Made by a program: the position numbers and the translations under genes. From Rhodococcus jostii RHA1 (GTDB lineage: Bacteria > Actinomycetota > Actinomycetes > Mycobacteriales > Mycobacteriaceae), in contig NC_008270.1 in the NCBI RefSeq assembly GCF_000014565.1, positions 378,537 to 442,536 on the forward strand: DNA of 64,000 nt, in the 5' to 3' direction. Below the pieces are notes generated by a model that was given only the letters and a program-made list of their open reading frames with translations, did not search any database and was not told the origin of the DNA. Each line of letters begins with the position of its first letter. Positions within the stretch are counted from its first letter, which is position 1. Positions 9,738 through 19,226 of the stretch are shown here, in pieces.

Positions 9738-11366
9738 TCAATTGATCCGTGCGTCGCGGTCGCCCCACTCGCTCTCCCGGAGCTCGAACTTGCGGATCTT
9801 GCCGGTAGAGGTCTTGGGCAGGTTTGGGACTACAACGATCTCGCGAGGTGCCTTGTACCGAGCGATACGTGTCTGAACATGTTCGAGGAGGTCGGCTGCA
9901 GTTACATCCCCGGGCTCGATGACCACAACGAAGGCCTTAGGACGCTCCCCCCACTGTGGGTCGGGCACACCCACCACCGCCGCTTCGATCACGGCAGGAT
10001 GAGTCATCAAAGCCTGCTCTACCTCGACCGTCGAAATGTTCTCCCCGCCGGATATGATGATGTCCTTGGCGCGATCACGCAGTTCGACGTAGCCGTCAGG
10101 GTGCATGACACCAAGGTCGCCGGAGTGGAACCACCCACCGCCGAAAGCAGATCGCGTCGCTTCGGGATTGCGATAGTAGCCGCTCATGACGTTGTTCCCG
10201 CGCATCACAATTTCACCGATGGTCACGCCGTCGGCCGGGACATCGACCAGCAGTCCTTCCGGGCTCTCTGTGGACACCACCCGCATTCGATCTGCCTGAA
10301 TCATCCCGACACCCTGTCGGGCCATTCTCCTGGCTCGGGTGGCCGCATCCAGAGACTTCCAGCTGCTCTGAGGCTCGCAGATCGAGTAGGGACCGTATGT
10401 CTCGGTCAGTCCGTACACGTGGACGACCTCGAAGCCGATATCGGCCATACGCTCGATCGTGGTCGGGCTGGGCGGCGCCCCGGCGGTGGTGACAATGATG
10501 GGCCGGTCGAGCTTGTGCGCGCGACCGCTGTTCATGATTGTGATGATGACGGTGGGGGCGCCATTGAGGTGAGTGACACCGTGCCGGTCGATGAGATTCC
10601 AGATCAGCTCGCTTCGGACCTCTCGCAGACAGACCTGTGTTCCGCCGGCGGCCGCGACTGCCCAACCGGTGGACCAACCGTTGCAATGAAACATCGGTAG
10701 TGTCCAGAGATAGACGCTGTCGACGTCGTGTTTCGAGTGGATCAGTTCACCGATGGCGTTGAGATAGGCGCCGCGGTGTGAGTACATCACCCCCTTTGGC
10801 TTCCCGGTCGTACCGGAGGTGTAGTTGATTGAAAGCAGCGACCTCTCATCGTCGACCGCCCACTCGATTGCGGGCAGATTCACGCCGTGCACCATGGCCA
10901 GTAGGTCGGAGAAATCGCGGCATTCGGCGAGAGCGGCAGTCCCCGACGCGGCATCGTCGGTTACCGTCACGATCGTCTCAACAGTCTCGAACTTCTCTGC
11001 CACATCCACGATCGAAGAGCTCAATGCGGTGTCTATCACCAGGAATGTCGATTGACTGTGGTCGACGATGTAGCGGATCTCCTCACCGGACAACCGGGTG
11101 TTGATTGCGACCAGCACCGCACCGGCCAGCGGTACCGCGAAATGTGCGATCAACATCTCCGGCACGTTCGGCATCAGATACGCCACACGGTCGCCAGGGC
11201 GCACCCCGGCGGCGCGCAGTGCGCGGACGCGAAGTTCGACCGCCTCGGCCAATGCCCGATAGGTGAGCGCCTCGTCGCCATAGATGACGGCGGTCTTGTC
11301 CGGATAGACATCGGCTGACCTACGTAGGAATGACAGTGGCGTCAATTGAGTGGTGAAAGGGTCCAT
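9738..11366 (-). CDS. Acyl-CoA synthetase (AMP-binding enzyme)
   Basis: 542 residues with all the core motifs of adenylate-forming ligases: SINYTSGTTGKPKGVMYSHR (P-loop), VYGLTETYG (A5), FHSGDLGVMHPDGY (A7), DIIISGGENIS, and the terminal TSTGKIRK with the catalytic lysine. It resembles medium-chain or aryl acyl-CoA ligases. ATG at 11366 is preferred over the longer frame because conserved sequence begins there and an AGAAGGA site precedes it. In this cluster it could activate the carboxylate released by ring opening so that it can enter beta-oxidation; this is inference. Confidence 0.9.
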   Translation of the reverse strand: MDPFTTQLTPLSFLRRSADVYPDKTAVIYGDEALTYRALAEAVELRVRALRAAGVRPGDRVAYLMPNVPEMLIAHFAVPLAGAVLVAINTRLSGEEIRYIVDHSQSTFLVIDTALSSSIVDVAEKFETVETIVTVTDDAASGTAALAECRDFSDLLAMVHGVNLPAIEWAVDDERSLLSINYTSGTTGKPKGVMYSHRGAYLNAIGELIHSKHDVDSVYLWTLPMFHCNGWSTGWAVAAAGGTQVCLREVRSELIWNLIDRHGVTHLNGAPTVIITIMNSGRAHKLDRPIIVTTAGAPPSPTTIERMADIGFEVVHVYGLTETYGPYSICEPQSSWKSLDAATRARRMARQGVGMIQADRMRVVSTESPEGLLVDVPADGVTIGEIVMRGNNVMSGYYRNPEATRSAFGGGWFHSGDLGVMHPDGYVELRDRAKDIIISGGENISTVEVEQALMTHPAVIEAAVVGVPDPQWGERPKAFVVVIEPGDVTAADLLEHVQTRIARYKAPREIVVVPNLPKTSTGKIRKFELRESEWGDRDARIN

Positions 11367-11817
11367 ATCGCAGAGTCCTTCTAAAAAAGGCTGAGGCCCG
11401 CATCGACTAGGCGACGTCGGCCTCTCAAGGTGGAAGCAACCGTGGACTTGGTCTGCCTGCTCGTCGATCCGTGCCAAGCTAGACAACACTCTGTCGAGGA
11501 CCCGACCAATGATGGAACGAGACGGCTGGTGGTGACGATGACGGGGATTCGGTGACGCTCGTTAGTCCCGAAGTCCCGATGCGTCTCGACAATTGAGTCC
11601 TGCTCGCGGAGGCGCGCCCGACCCTTACAGCGAGCGTCGGGCGTCGAATCGTCAGGTGGGGAGCCGGCGCCGAATCGCGGGCATGAGAAGCGTCCAGCCG
11701 ACGGGAGTCGACGGGCCGGTACCGTACGCCATCGGTCCAACGCGGACGGAGGACGCGCCCACACTGGTCGACACCGGAAGCGTGTTCTTCCTCCTGCGTC
11801 GACCAGTGACCGAAGAA
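11367..11817. other. Intergenic region, no supported gene
   Basis: 450 bases between the acyl-CoA synthetase and the cyclase-family gene. No recognisable gene or strong hairpin. Confidence 0.45.
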
Positions 11818-12825
11818 TCAGAGAACGGCGAGCGGGTTCACCATCGAAGACGTGGACCCCTTGGTCTTCACCGGAGCCATGATGAACAGGAACTCGGATC
11901 GACCGGTTGCGAGTAGCTCCTCGGTCTTCACGTTCTCGAGGAGATGCGTCCCAGTTTCGGTGAGGAGATGCTGATGCACGACAAATGGTGCACCGGGGAC
12001 CTCGCCGGGCAACACTTCGATTGCCCAGGTGTCAGCGCCGACGACGGTGACGCGCCGATCGGACAGCCAATGGGCGGCATCCCATCCGATGCCAGGCTCG
12101 TCATTGTTGTAGCGATCATTGTCGACCATCCAGAGCGCGCCGTAACCCGTGTGAAGGATGACGGCGTCTCCACGTCGAACCTCGACGTCTTGGAGCTCAC
12201 ATGCCTTCTCGAGATGATCAGGCGTAATGACAAAACCTTCTGTCAGCATGTCGACACCCTCGACCGCAGCGATATTCAGCAGCACGCCTCGTGTCACCCA
12301 CGGTCGTACGTTGTGGATGCCCAACTTATTCAGAGCAGCCGGTGCGTAGAAATCCTTGTAGTGCAGACCGTTGTAGTACCTCCCACCGATGCCGATGTGG
12401 CCGAAGCCATCGAGGTGAGTACCGATGTGATAGATCTGGGAGACGTGTTCTTCCATGTATCCCATGTCGTTGACCTCGCCCAGCGGCATTGCATCCATCT
12501 GGCCGTGAGCGGCGACCAATTGGTGGTACCAACGCGCTCCCTCTTTGCCCGGAGGCGACCACGTCGGCGCTCCGAACTCCAGGACGCGGGCCAATTCGAG
12601 GACACGCCCTTCACGCACCAACTGGATGGCCTCGAGAGTGAGCTGAGGACTCAACTCGTTGCCCGCACCCAGCTCATCACCTTCTCCATAGCGTGAAGGC
12701 CACCATTGCGGGCTGTTTTTGCCTGTTCCGTCGTAGGTGGACGTACCGGTGTTGGCAAACGGCTCGAGATTAACGTCCTCTTCACCCGAGTTCGTAGAAC
12801 CGGGGACATCACATGCCCTGCACAT
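11818..12825 (-). CDS. Cyclase-family metal-dependent hydrolase (kynurenine formamidase-like)
   Basis: 335 residues. The metal-binding signature HIGTHLDGFGH, typical of cyclase/kynurenine formamidase proteins (HxGTHxDxxxH), lies near residue 138, and further conserved histidines follow. Family members hydrolyse amides or lactone-like rings, such as N-formylkynurenine or isatin. ATG at 12825 is chosen because GGAGGA lies immediately upstream. The protein is longer than the 210-residue kynurenine formamidases and fits the longer subgroup found in degradative clusters. Likely acts on a ring-opened amide intermediate (inference). Confidence 0.85.
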   Translation of the reverse strand: MCRACDVPGSTNSGEEDVNLEPFANTGTSTYDGTGKNSPQWWPSRYGEGDELGAGNELSPQLTLEAIQLVREGRVLELARVLEFGAPTWSPPGKEGARWYHQLVAAHGQMDAMPLGEVNDMGYMEEHVSQIYHIGTHLDGFGHIGIGGRYYNGLHYKDFYAPAALNKLGIHNVRPWVTRGVLLNIAAVEGVDMLTEGFVITPDHLEKACELQDVEVRRGDAVILHTGYGALWMVDNDRYNNDEPGIGWDAAHWLSDRRVTVVGADTWAIEVLPGEVPGAPFVVHQHLLTETGTHLLENVKTEELLATGRSEFLFIMAPVKTKGSTSSMVNPLAVL

Positions 12826-13744
12826 ATTTCCTCCATACCTTGGCGCGAGATCGCAGCTCACTTGCGTGACGGCTGAGTCAGACACGGCGCGCCGTGACCG
12901 TTGTCACAACGTATCGAAATCTCCAACCATGCGCAACCAATAGTCGATAAATGGGCGCGCAAGCGCTATGCGCAGGATCCGGAGGAGGGCCCTGTGGCGT
13001 GTCAGCGGCGCCGACAAGCCGGGCTTGCACGATTCGTCAGTGCTGGTGAAGGACGGCGACGTCGGCTGCAGGGGAAGATCTGGGGGGCGAAGGTGGGAAG
13101 GGGTGTCGGGTGACGTTGTGACGCCCCGGCGCACGACCGAAAGCTAGGGCAAGGAGCCATCAGTGACGATCGCAGCGTCAACGTGACTCGCTGCGGCGTG
13201 GCGGTGGTGCAAATGATCAGGTAGTTACTGTAGTAACAGCTGATGCTGTGTCGACAGAATCGATTAGGGGGACACGCGCACAAGCGTGCCGGCTACATGT
13301 CGGGCACGTCTGCCGATGGCAGCTGATCACCATGAGTGACTCCGGACTGCCATGACGACAGCGTATCGACTGGCTGTGTCTTTCGTACACTATGTGCTCC
13401 TCGGCTGTCTGAATACCGGCGCCGTCGGCACCGAAACCGGTTGAACGGCCGCACGGCTTTCCAGGGGCTGACCGAGCAGCTCCGCCGCGCGTAGCGCCAT
13501 GAAATGCCACGTGGGGCCAGACGCCGGACCCACCGGCCGGGCTTCAATCCTGGCGATGGTCACCCGACGACCATTTACGGTTCTGGCGTGTGCGGCGATG
13601 CGCGCCGACCCACACCCTCTTCGTGAGCGATGACCACGTCGACCCCGCGCCCGAGTGCAAGCGCCGTGGAAGGCGACGCTGCCCGGCAAGGGAGCTTGCG
13701 GGGAGGTTTCTGCTGAGCAACCTCTCTGCCGAGGTCTCCGACCG
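12826..13744. other. Intergenic region with a partial operator-like match
   Basis: 919 bases between the cyclase and GntR genes. GCAACCAAT occurs near 12933, an 8-of-9 match to the motif described at 21613. Open frames are compositionally biased and unconvincing; no RNA gene recognised. Confidence 0.45.
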
Positions 13745-14518
13745 TCAAGGCTCGATGGTTGTGCGCGCGCTCTCACCGTCGCTTCGTACGGTTACGGCGG
13801 TGCGGTCCGATCGGTACAACTCATGGGAGTACTCGAAGGGCCGCCCGCTATCGAGTTCGGTTGTTCGAGTGATGGATATCAGGGGTGCTCCCACTGACAC
13901 CTGAAGAAGTCCCGCGACCTCACGGCTCGCAGCAGCTGCTGCGATCGTTTCGATCGCTACTCCGCGATCGACGTCGTATCGGGTTTCCAGGATGTCGTAC
14001 AGCGATCCTCCCAGCGACTGTTCGAGTAGACCGGGGAAGAGGTCACAGGGAAAATGGGCCCGCTCGAGTACCAATGGTAATCCGTCGGCAAGACGGAGCC
14101 GCTCGATATGGAAAATCCACGTGTCCGCGTCCAGTGCGAGCTGCTTTGCGGATTCGTCGTCTGGGGGTCCAGCATGCGTCCCCAGAACTGTCGTACCGGT
14201 TTCGACTCCCTGAGCCTTCAGATACCGGGGTAGCCCGACGACAGGGGTTGAACGAACCAATTTTTTCGGAGCGACGAAAACTCCCCCATTTCGCCCGTGA
14301 GTTCGAAGGATCTCCTCCTGGTGCTCGAGGTGTTCGAGCGCCCTGCGGATGGCCCATCTGCTCACGCCGAGCGTCTGCGCGATCTCCCGCTCGGCACCGA
14401 TGCGGGCGCCCGGCCGCAAACCACGATCCGCGATGAAGGAACGTATGATCGTGGCGAGATCGTTGGCTGATCCCTGACGCGGAATCGGTAGAAGGACTTC
14501 ATCATACGTGTCGCGCAT
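13745..14518 (-). CDS. GntR-family (HutC/UTRA type) transcriptional regulator
   Basis: 257 residues. The N-terminal winged helix has the GntR pattern GARIGAEREIAQTLGVSRW followed by IRRALEHLEHQEEILRTHGR; the C-terminal UTRA-like ligand domain contains IFHIERLRLADGLPLVLERA. It is clearly paralogous to the regulator at 29215, sharing most of the segment from HTH to FPCDLFPGLL. ATG at 14518 is chosen by alignment with that paralogue: both have about 22 residues before the first helix. It lies inside the Pxp/biotin cluster and probably represses it until a pathway ligand binds. Confidence 0.9.
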   Translation of the reverse strand: MRDTYDEVLLPIPRQGSANDLATIIRSFIADRGLRPGARIGAEREIAQTLGVSRWAIRRALEHLEHQEEILRTHGRNGGVFVAPKKLVRSTPVVGLPRYLKAQGVETGTTVLGTHAGPPDDESAKQLALDADTWIFHIERLRLADGLPLVLERAHFPCDLFPGLLEQSLGGSLYDILETRYDVDRGVAIETIAAAAASREVAGLLQVSVGAPLISITRTTELDSGRPFEYSHELYRSDRTAVTVRSDGESARTTIEP

Positions 14519-14879
14519 AAGGTGCTCCCCCGGCCGAATCCAGTATTGTTCGTGTGATTGATTGAGTTTGTTGGTTTGACACGGGCGTGGTTCTCCTCGC
14601 TTCGAGGCCACGCGGCGCGGTCGCGCCCTGCGCCGCCCGGGCCATGGCGAGCCGGCCAGCCTACGAGGGGACCTGGTTCGCCGGCGAGGCGATTCGAGGT
14701 ATCGACGCGCGCCTGTCAATGGCAGGACTGCCCCGAGCAGGCGCGTGCCGACACATACCCGCAGCCCGTGTCTCTCGACATAGGCGTGGTGTGACTCGGC
14801 CAAATGGGCTTAGCTCTCTGGCGCAAACCGTCCGCGTGAGCTGGCCGCACTCATGATCCGACGAAGGGAATCGAGGCGA
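14519..14879. other. Intergenic region upstream of the GntR gene
   Basis: 361 bases separating GntR from PxpC. No convincing open frame or hairpin. Probably carries the GntR promoter. Confidence 0.4.
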
Positions 14880-15860
14880 CTATGAGGAAAGCGATTCACA
14901 GGCCCGGGCGATACGGTCTTGGCGTTCGTGCCGAGCGGACATCGCTTCCTCCAGCGAGACGGCGCGAAAGCGAACTCGGCCGTGAGTGGGCGCCTGTCCC
15001 AGCACGTCGAGGTCGGCCGTGATGACAGTGCCCACTGTGCAATATCCGCCGGCCGTCACGGCATCACGCGCCAGCACAATCGGCTCGGTCCCGCTCGGGA
15101 TCTGAATCGCCCCGATCGGATATCCCGCGTCGACGACGTTGGAAGGGTCACTTCCGGCGCCAAACGGTTGTTCGCGATGGACGAACTCCAAGGCCGAGCT
15201 GTTTTTGCAACTCAGTCGAATCCCCGTGCGATCCGCGTTGGGGGTGACCGCCCATTCGCGTTCTTCGAAGTCCCGCCGTCCTTCTTCGGTCAGTCGGTAG
15301 TTGAAGAGTCCGGGCACGTAGCGCAACGCAACGTCCTTCGCTCGCTGAGGGACGTGTTCGGCTGAGAGTTTCCGTACCGCGTGGAAGCCGGCATGTTCCG
15401 GCAGAAGGTGGAGGAGGTCGCCCGCGTGGAGCTTGCGGCCGTCGAATCCTCCGAAGCCGGAGTTGACGTGAGTCGAGCGGCTACCGAGAAATTCTGTAAC
15501 GTCGAATCCACCAGCGACGGCGATATACCCGCGGACACCTGTCTGAAGGAAGCCGAATGAGAGCACCTCTCCCGGCTGTACGTGATGCGATCGCCATGGC
15601 TCTACGGGATTGCCGTTGAGAAAGATCGGGATCTCGCCACCCGTGATCGCGACCGTTGCCGGAGCGGAGAATGACAGCTTCGGCCCCATGAAGGTGAACT
15701 CGAGGACCGCCGACCCAGGACGATTGTCGACTAGAGCATTCGCAAGGGTGTAGGACTCCATGTCCATTGCACCGGATGGCGGGATCCCCCGCCGATAATG
15801 ACCGGGTCGTCCCGCGTCTTGGACGGTTGTCATGAAGCCTGGTTCTTCCACGACGATCAT
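14880..15860 (-). CDS. pxpC: Biotin-dependent carboxyltransferase-family protein, PxpC/KipA-like
   Basis: 326 residues, full length. The N-terminal DAGRPGHYRRGIPPSGAMDM and the following ALVDNRPGSAVLE are diagnostic for the KipA/PxpC family, also found as the carboxyltransferase part of urea amidolyase. With PxpA and PxpB it forms ATP-dependent 5-oxoprolinase in well-studied bacteria. The start overlaps the PxpB stop (15857-15860, ATGA), so the two subunits are made together. The presence of biotin carboxylase and carrier genes in the same cluster favours a biotin-using variant. Confidence 0.9.
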   Translation of the reverse strand: MIVVEEPGFMTTVQDAGRPGHYRRGIPPSGAMDMESYTLANALVDNRPGSAVLEFTFMGPKLSFSAPATVAITGGEIPIFLNGNPVEPWRSHHVQPGEVLSFGFLQTGVRGYIAVAGGFDVTEFLGSRSTHVNSGFGGFDGRKLHAGDLLHLLPEHAGFHAVRKLSAEHVPQRAKDVALRYVPGLFNYRLTEEGRRDFEEREWAVTPNADRTGIRLSCKNSSALEFVHREQPFGAGSDPSNVVDAGYPIGAIQIPSGTEPIVLARDAVTAGGYCTVGTVITADLDVLGQAPTHGRVRFRAVSLEEAMSARHERQDRIARACESLSS

Positions 15861-16762
15861 TTGTATAGCACCTCGATCAGGTTCCGATTGTATTCGTCCG
15901 GGTCGGCGATGAGCTCCGCCGGCTCGAAACGAATGCGCTTTATCAGGTACCGGTAGGTCCCGTTACTCACCGCGCGACCGATCTCGTCATATTCGTCACG
16001 TGCGATTGGCCGGTAGTTGCAGATGGTTCCGAGCTGTACCAACTCTGTTCGATCACGAAAGTCGGGTAGTCGCTGAGCTGGATCGTAAACCGGAGCCGCT
16101 GCCCGGCCGAAGATTGGGTATCCGCCGACGCTCGGGGTTGGATAGATCGCGGGAAACGCTCCACCGAGTGCGAAGGCCCGATCAGGTGTCTCCGTTCGTG
16201 GCCGCAGATATTTCGGTCCCTGCAACTGACGCTTCTTAGGCACCATCTGATACGACCACACGATACCCGGCACAAACCCTGTCATCGACGCCAAAGAAGG
16301 TGTACTGGTGAGACTGTCGATGAAACCTTCCGTGTCCGCGAAGCCGTTGACGCGCGAGAGATACTCGAGGTCGGTCGAGTCGGGATCTTGAACGCGATCC
16401 CGGAACTTCATGAGCACTTCGTGCGTCCACGGATCGTTAAACAGCACCGGTATATCGACGATGCGGGTGTCGAAGGAGGCGAAACCTTTCGCGCGGGACC
16501 GTGCCTCGGCCTTCTTGAGATCGTTCACCAATACCGTGTACGAGATCACATCTGGGTCGTACCTGACGAGATAGGAAACATTGGCCGGACATACATCGAG
16601 AACTCCGTCGATACCACTGGACTCGACGTCCGTGACCACCCGCTGGACAAGAAGGTTTGTTTCCAGGCTCATCTCTTCGTCGAACTCGACGAGGACGAAT
16701 TCCTCAGCACCGGCTGAGTAGCGCGTCTCGAACAGGGTAGAGGTAGAGGAAAATTCGGACAT
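15857..16762 (-). CDS. pxpB: Allophanate hydrolase subunit 1-like protein, PxpB/KipI-like
   Basis: 301 residues. The end of the KipI domain is recognisable from GFVPGIVWSYQMVP, the PRTETPDRAFALGG stretch and AIYPTPSVGGYPIFGR, which replaces the usual IYP..SPGGW.LIG.T. It is divergent and longer than 220-residue PxpB proteins, with an extended C-terminus (residues 240-301) of unknown role. First gene of the cluster on this strand and overlapping PxpC. The divergence suggests a substrate other than 5-oxoproline. Confidence 0.82.
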   Translation of the reverse strand: MSEFSSTSTLFETRYSAGAEEFVLVEFDEEMSLETNLLVQRVVTDVESSGIDGVLDVCPANVSYLVRYDPDVISYTVLVNDLKKAEARSRAKGFASFDTRIVDIPVLFNDPWTHEVLMKFRDRVQDPDSTDLEYLSRVNGFADTEGFIDSLTSTPSLASMTGFVPGIVWSYQMVPKKRQLQGPKYLRPRTETPDRAFALGGAFPAIYPTPSVGGYPIFGRAAAPVYDPAQRLPDFRDRTELVQLGTICNYRPIARDEYDEIGRAVSNGTYRYLIKRIRFEPAELIADPDEYNRNLIEVLYK

Positions 16763-17362
16763 AATCGGTCAGACCGTCTTGCGCTGAGACGGCCGTGAAA
16801 TCACGGGGGTAATCGGGAACATCGAAACCGGCTGCGTCCGGGACAGGCGAGGTTCTCGAATGTGTGCGACGAACCCTTTCCGGACGACGTCGGAAGGTTC
16901 GGCGTGGTGGGGGTGGCGCATTTTTCCTCCGAGGTGTGACTTACTCCGGAGCCGGCGTTGATTATGGTGCGGCTCACAGCGGACCGTATCCAGTCCGACG
17001 CTACGTCCATTGTCCGACCAGTGCAAGGAGCATGGGTCATTTTGGCGATTAAAAGGTTGTTACACGAGTCGGCGGGCCCGGCGATGGCGTGAGCTCCGGG
17101 CCGCTCGATGCACCTGTTCTGCGCGGAATATCTGCATGAAGCAGGGTCTTTTGAACGGTGTATCGGATTGCTCCACGCCCCGGCGCGGCGGACTCGATGC
17201 GAGTGTGTCGGCGGCGCAACCACAAACGGACCACAAACTATTGTCCTGCGGTCTTCGCACCCTGCATTGACAATGCGCGGTGCTCGGAGGAGGCCCCGCC
17301 CAGTAGACCGGAGCATGGCCTCGTGCGACTCCACCACTCGGGCGTATCGGGCCAGTCGCACT
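16763..17362. other. Intergenic region upstream of PxpB
   Basis: 600 bases without a supported gene; expected to hold the promoter of the PxpB-PxpC operon. No exact GGCAACCAT motif was found here. Confidence 0.45.
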
Positions 17363-17464
17363 TTAGGTGTGGAGACCCGAGAGGACGATCGTCATGCCAG
17401 CGGCCGCCAATACGAACACACCGAACGCTACGACGAGCAAGAGAATCCAATCGTAGCGATTCAT
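17363..17464 (-). CDS. Small single-span membrane peptide (33 residues)
   Basis: ATG at 17464 is preceded by GGGAGG eight bases upstream and the frame ends at TAA 17363-17365. The peptide starts MNRYDWILLLVV, continues with an almost unbroken hydrophobic stretch to about residue 29, and ends SGLHT. This fits one transmembrane helix with a short charged N-terminus. Tiny accessory subunits of transporters look like this, but no transporter gene is adjacent, so the partner is unknown. Confidence 0.5.
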   Translation of the reverse strand: MNRYDWILLLVVAFGVFVLAAAGMTIVLSGLHT

Positions 17465-18703
17465 CGCGTATGCCTCCCTGCCGACCGACTGTCGCACCGC
17501 GCGTCTGCCTCAGTCCGGTGAAGCACGTATGAGGCTGGCTGGAGTCGGTCGGGGAGGCTCTGCGGGCGGGGCTGCATCCGGCGATACCGGATGCGGGACA
17601 GAATTTGCCGATACTGGACAGGATGAGTCGCCACGTCGTCGAGCGCGCGATCGATGACAGGGTCGTTCCGTGTGGATCGGTGTGTGCTGTAGGCGAACTT
17701 CGCTGCCGAATACACAGGACACACGTGAGTGATCTTTCGGGTTCCCCACGCAGTTGGCTCTTCCAGCCGCAGATTCTTGTCCGCCGTCACTGGTGCACTC
17801 GCCTTGTCTTGGTTCGGCACAGTGGAAGTACTTTCGTCCCGCACCTTTGCGGCACCCCCGATCCAGGAACCGGTTGTTTCGTAATGGACGACGACGCTGA
17901 ACCAGTCCTCGTCATCTCTGCGCCTCACTTCTCGTCACTACTGCCATTGCAATGTGGACTCGTCTGAACTTGGTCTGCGCCGTTGTCAACCCAGATCCTA
18001 TTGAGCTGTTGAATACAGTGTCAGCGTTCACTTCTCAATCTGCTGCCGGGCGATGGGAATCATCTCCAGACTCGCGACCTCCGCAGACGACCGCCGCGGC
18101 CAACGACTACGAGAACGTTCACGCACGACCACAGTGCAGGTCTGGGCGTCGGCATGGGGTCGGTGCTCCGACTCGGAGGAAAAGTCCGCGTAATGCACAC
18201 GTACTGGCGACCGTGCCGGTTTCAGTGTGAACACACGAGGCTTGGTCGTCCCGAGTGCGTGGTGAAGATGACTCTGTTGTCGTGCCAGACGAGCGATTCG
18301 GGATGCCACCGCGGGCGGCTGCGGTTGCCGCGGGGGCGCTGACCCGGATCGATCGGCTCGGTCTCGAAGTCACTCGCGCTTCCGCGGACTCGGTACGCGG
18401 AAGCGCCGAACCGCACCGCGCCGTCCTGTTGCGCCGGAAGGTTCGACGCCGATTCCCCCGGTCACAGGATTGGCCGCGGCTTCTGTGTTCAGCCGCGAGC
18501 TGCGGCCTGGCCGGAGGGGCCTTTTCGCTGTCGGCGACGATCGCAGGGACGTGGGTGTGGACTGGTAGTCGTGGCCCGGTGCAGTAGCGCCTCCGGCACC
18601 GTCACATCGTCGACGCCGCGGCGGTCTTCTTGCCCGATTGATCGAACGCAGGACGCCGCGAAGAGGGCAGTAGGGAGCGCGGTGGAGCGAGCGGTACATC
18701 ATC
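17465..18703. other. Long stretch with no supported gene
   Basis: 1.24 kb between the small membrane peptide and the PAS-gene terminator. Open frames on both strands are rich in R, S and P and lack domain features or ribosome sites. It may be a decayed gene or spacer at the border between two clusters. Confidence 0.5.
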
Positions 18704-18744
18704 GCGGATTGCGGCGGTCCCGGTTCAGGACCGCCGCAATCCGC
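18704..18744 (-). terminator. Strong hairpin terminator of the kinase-exporter-PAS operon
   Basis: GCGGATTGCGGCGGTCC (18704-18720) and GGACCGCCGCAATCCGC (18728-18744) form a perfect 17-bp stem with a 7-base loop, starting 18 bases after the PAS stop codon. No T-run follows, which is common for actinobacterial terminators. Confidence 0.8.
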
Positions 18745-18761
18745 TTCTCCGTGTCGTTCGG

Positions 18762-19187
18762 TCAGGCGACGGAGTCGGTGGAGTCAGTGACGTCTTCATT
18801 TCCATGTATCACGTATGCAACGTTGCCATCGGTGTCGAAGATCGGTGCGTTGAGTGCCCGAAACCATCGTTCCTCGTATCCGCCTCCCTGCTCCTCGGGA
18901 CGCGCGATGGGGTAACGCACTGCTCCGGGCAGCCATTCCGCTTTCCCAGTCTGCCGGGCTTGCTCGATTCCGTATTTCAGCGCCTGCGTTCCCTTTGCTT
19001 CGGGGTCATTCGGGTTGTCGGGGAATGCCTCGAAGATGTTCTGACCGATGAGTGCGTCTCGGGTCCGCATGGCCATGGCCAGGTATCCGTTCGTGGCTGC
19101 GACAATCCGGTAGTCATTGTCCACCACGACGTAGTTGACCGGTGCCTGTTCGAAGATCGCCTGGAAGTCGGGAGTGTGGGGTGTCAT
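18762..19187 (-). CDS. PAS-domain protein
   Basis: 141 residues forming little more than one PAS domain: FEQAPVNYVVVDNDYRIVAATNGYL, then IGQNIFEAFPDNPNDPEAKG, and a C-terminal segment with WFRALNAPIFDTDGNVAYVI. PAS domains sense redox state, light or small ligands. No output domain is attached, so it must signal through a partner. ATG at 19187 follows AAAGGAT. It is the last gene of the minus-strand operon with the amino-alcohol kinase and metal exporter and is followed by a strong terminator. Confidence 0.82.
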   Translation of the reverse strand: MTPHTPDFQAIFEQAPVNYVVVDNDYRIVAATNGYLAMAMRTRDALIGQNIFEAFPDNPNDPEAKGTQALKYGIEQARQTGKAEWLPGAVRYPIARPEEQGGGYEERWFRALNAPIFDTDGNVAYVIHGNEDVTDSTDSVA

Positions 19188-19226
19188 AGTAGATCCTTTC
19201 TTTTTTCAACGCGGATGAAGGTGGGG

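Noticed and set aside
17605..17967. Plus-strand frame in the long empty stretch
   Set aside because: No start signal and no domain features; composition resembles non-coding frames in GC-rich DNA.
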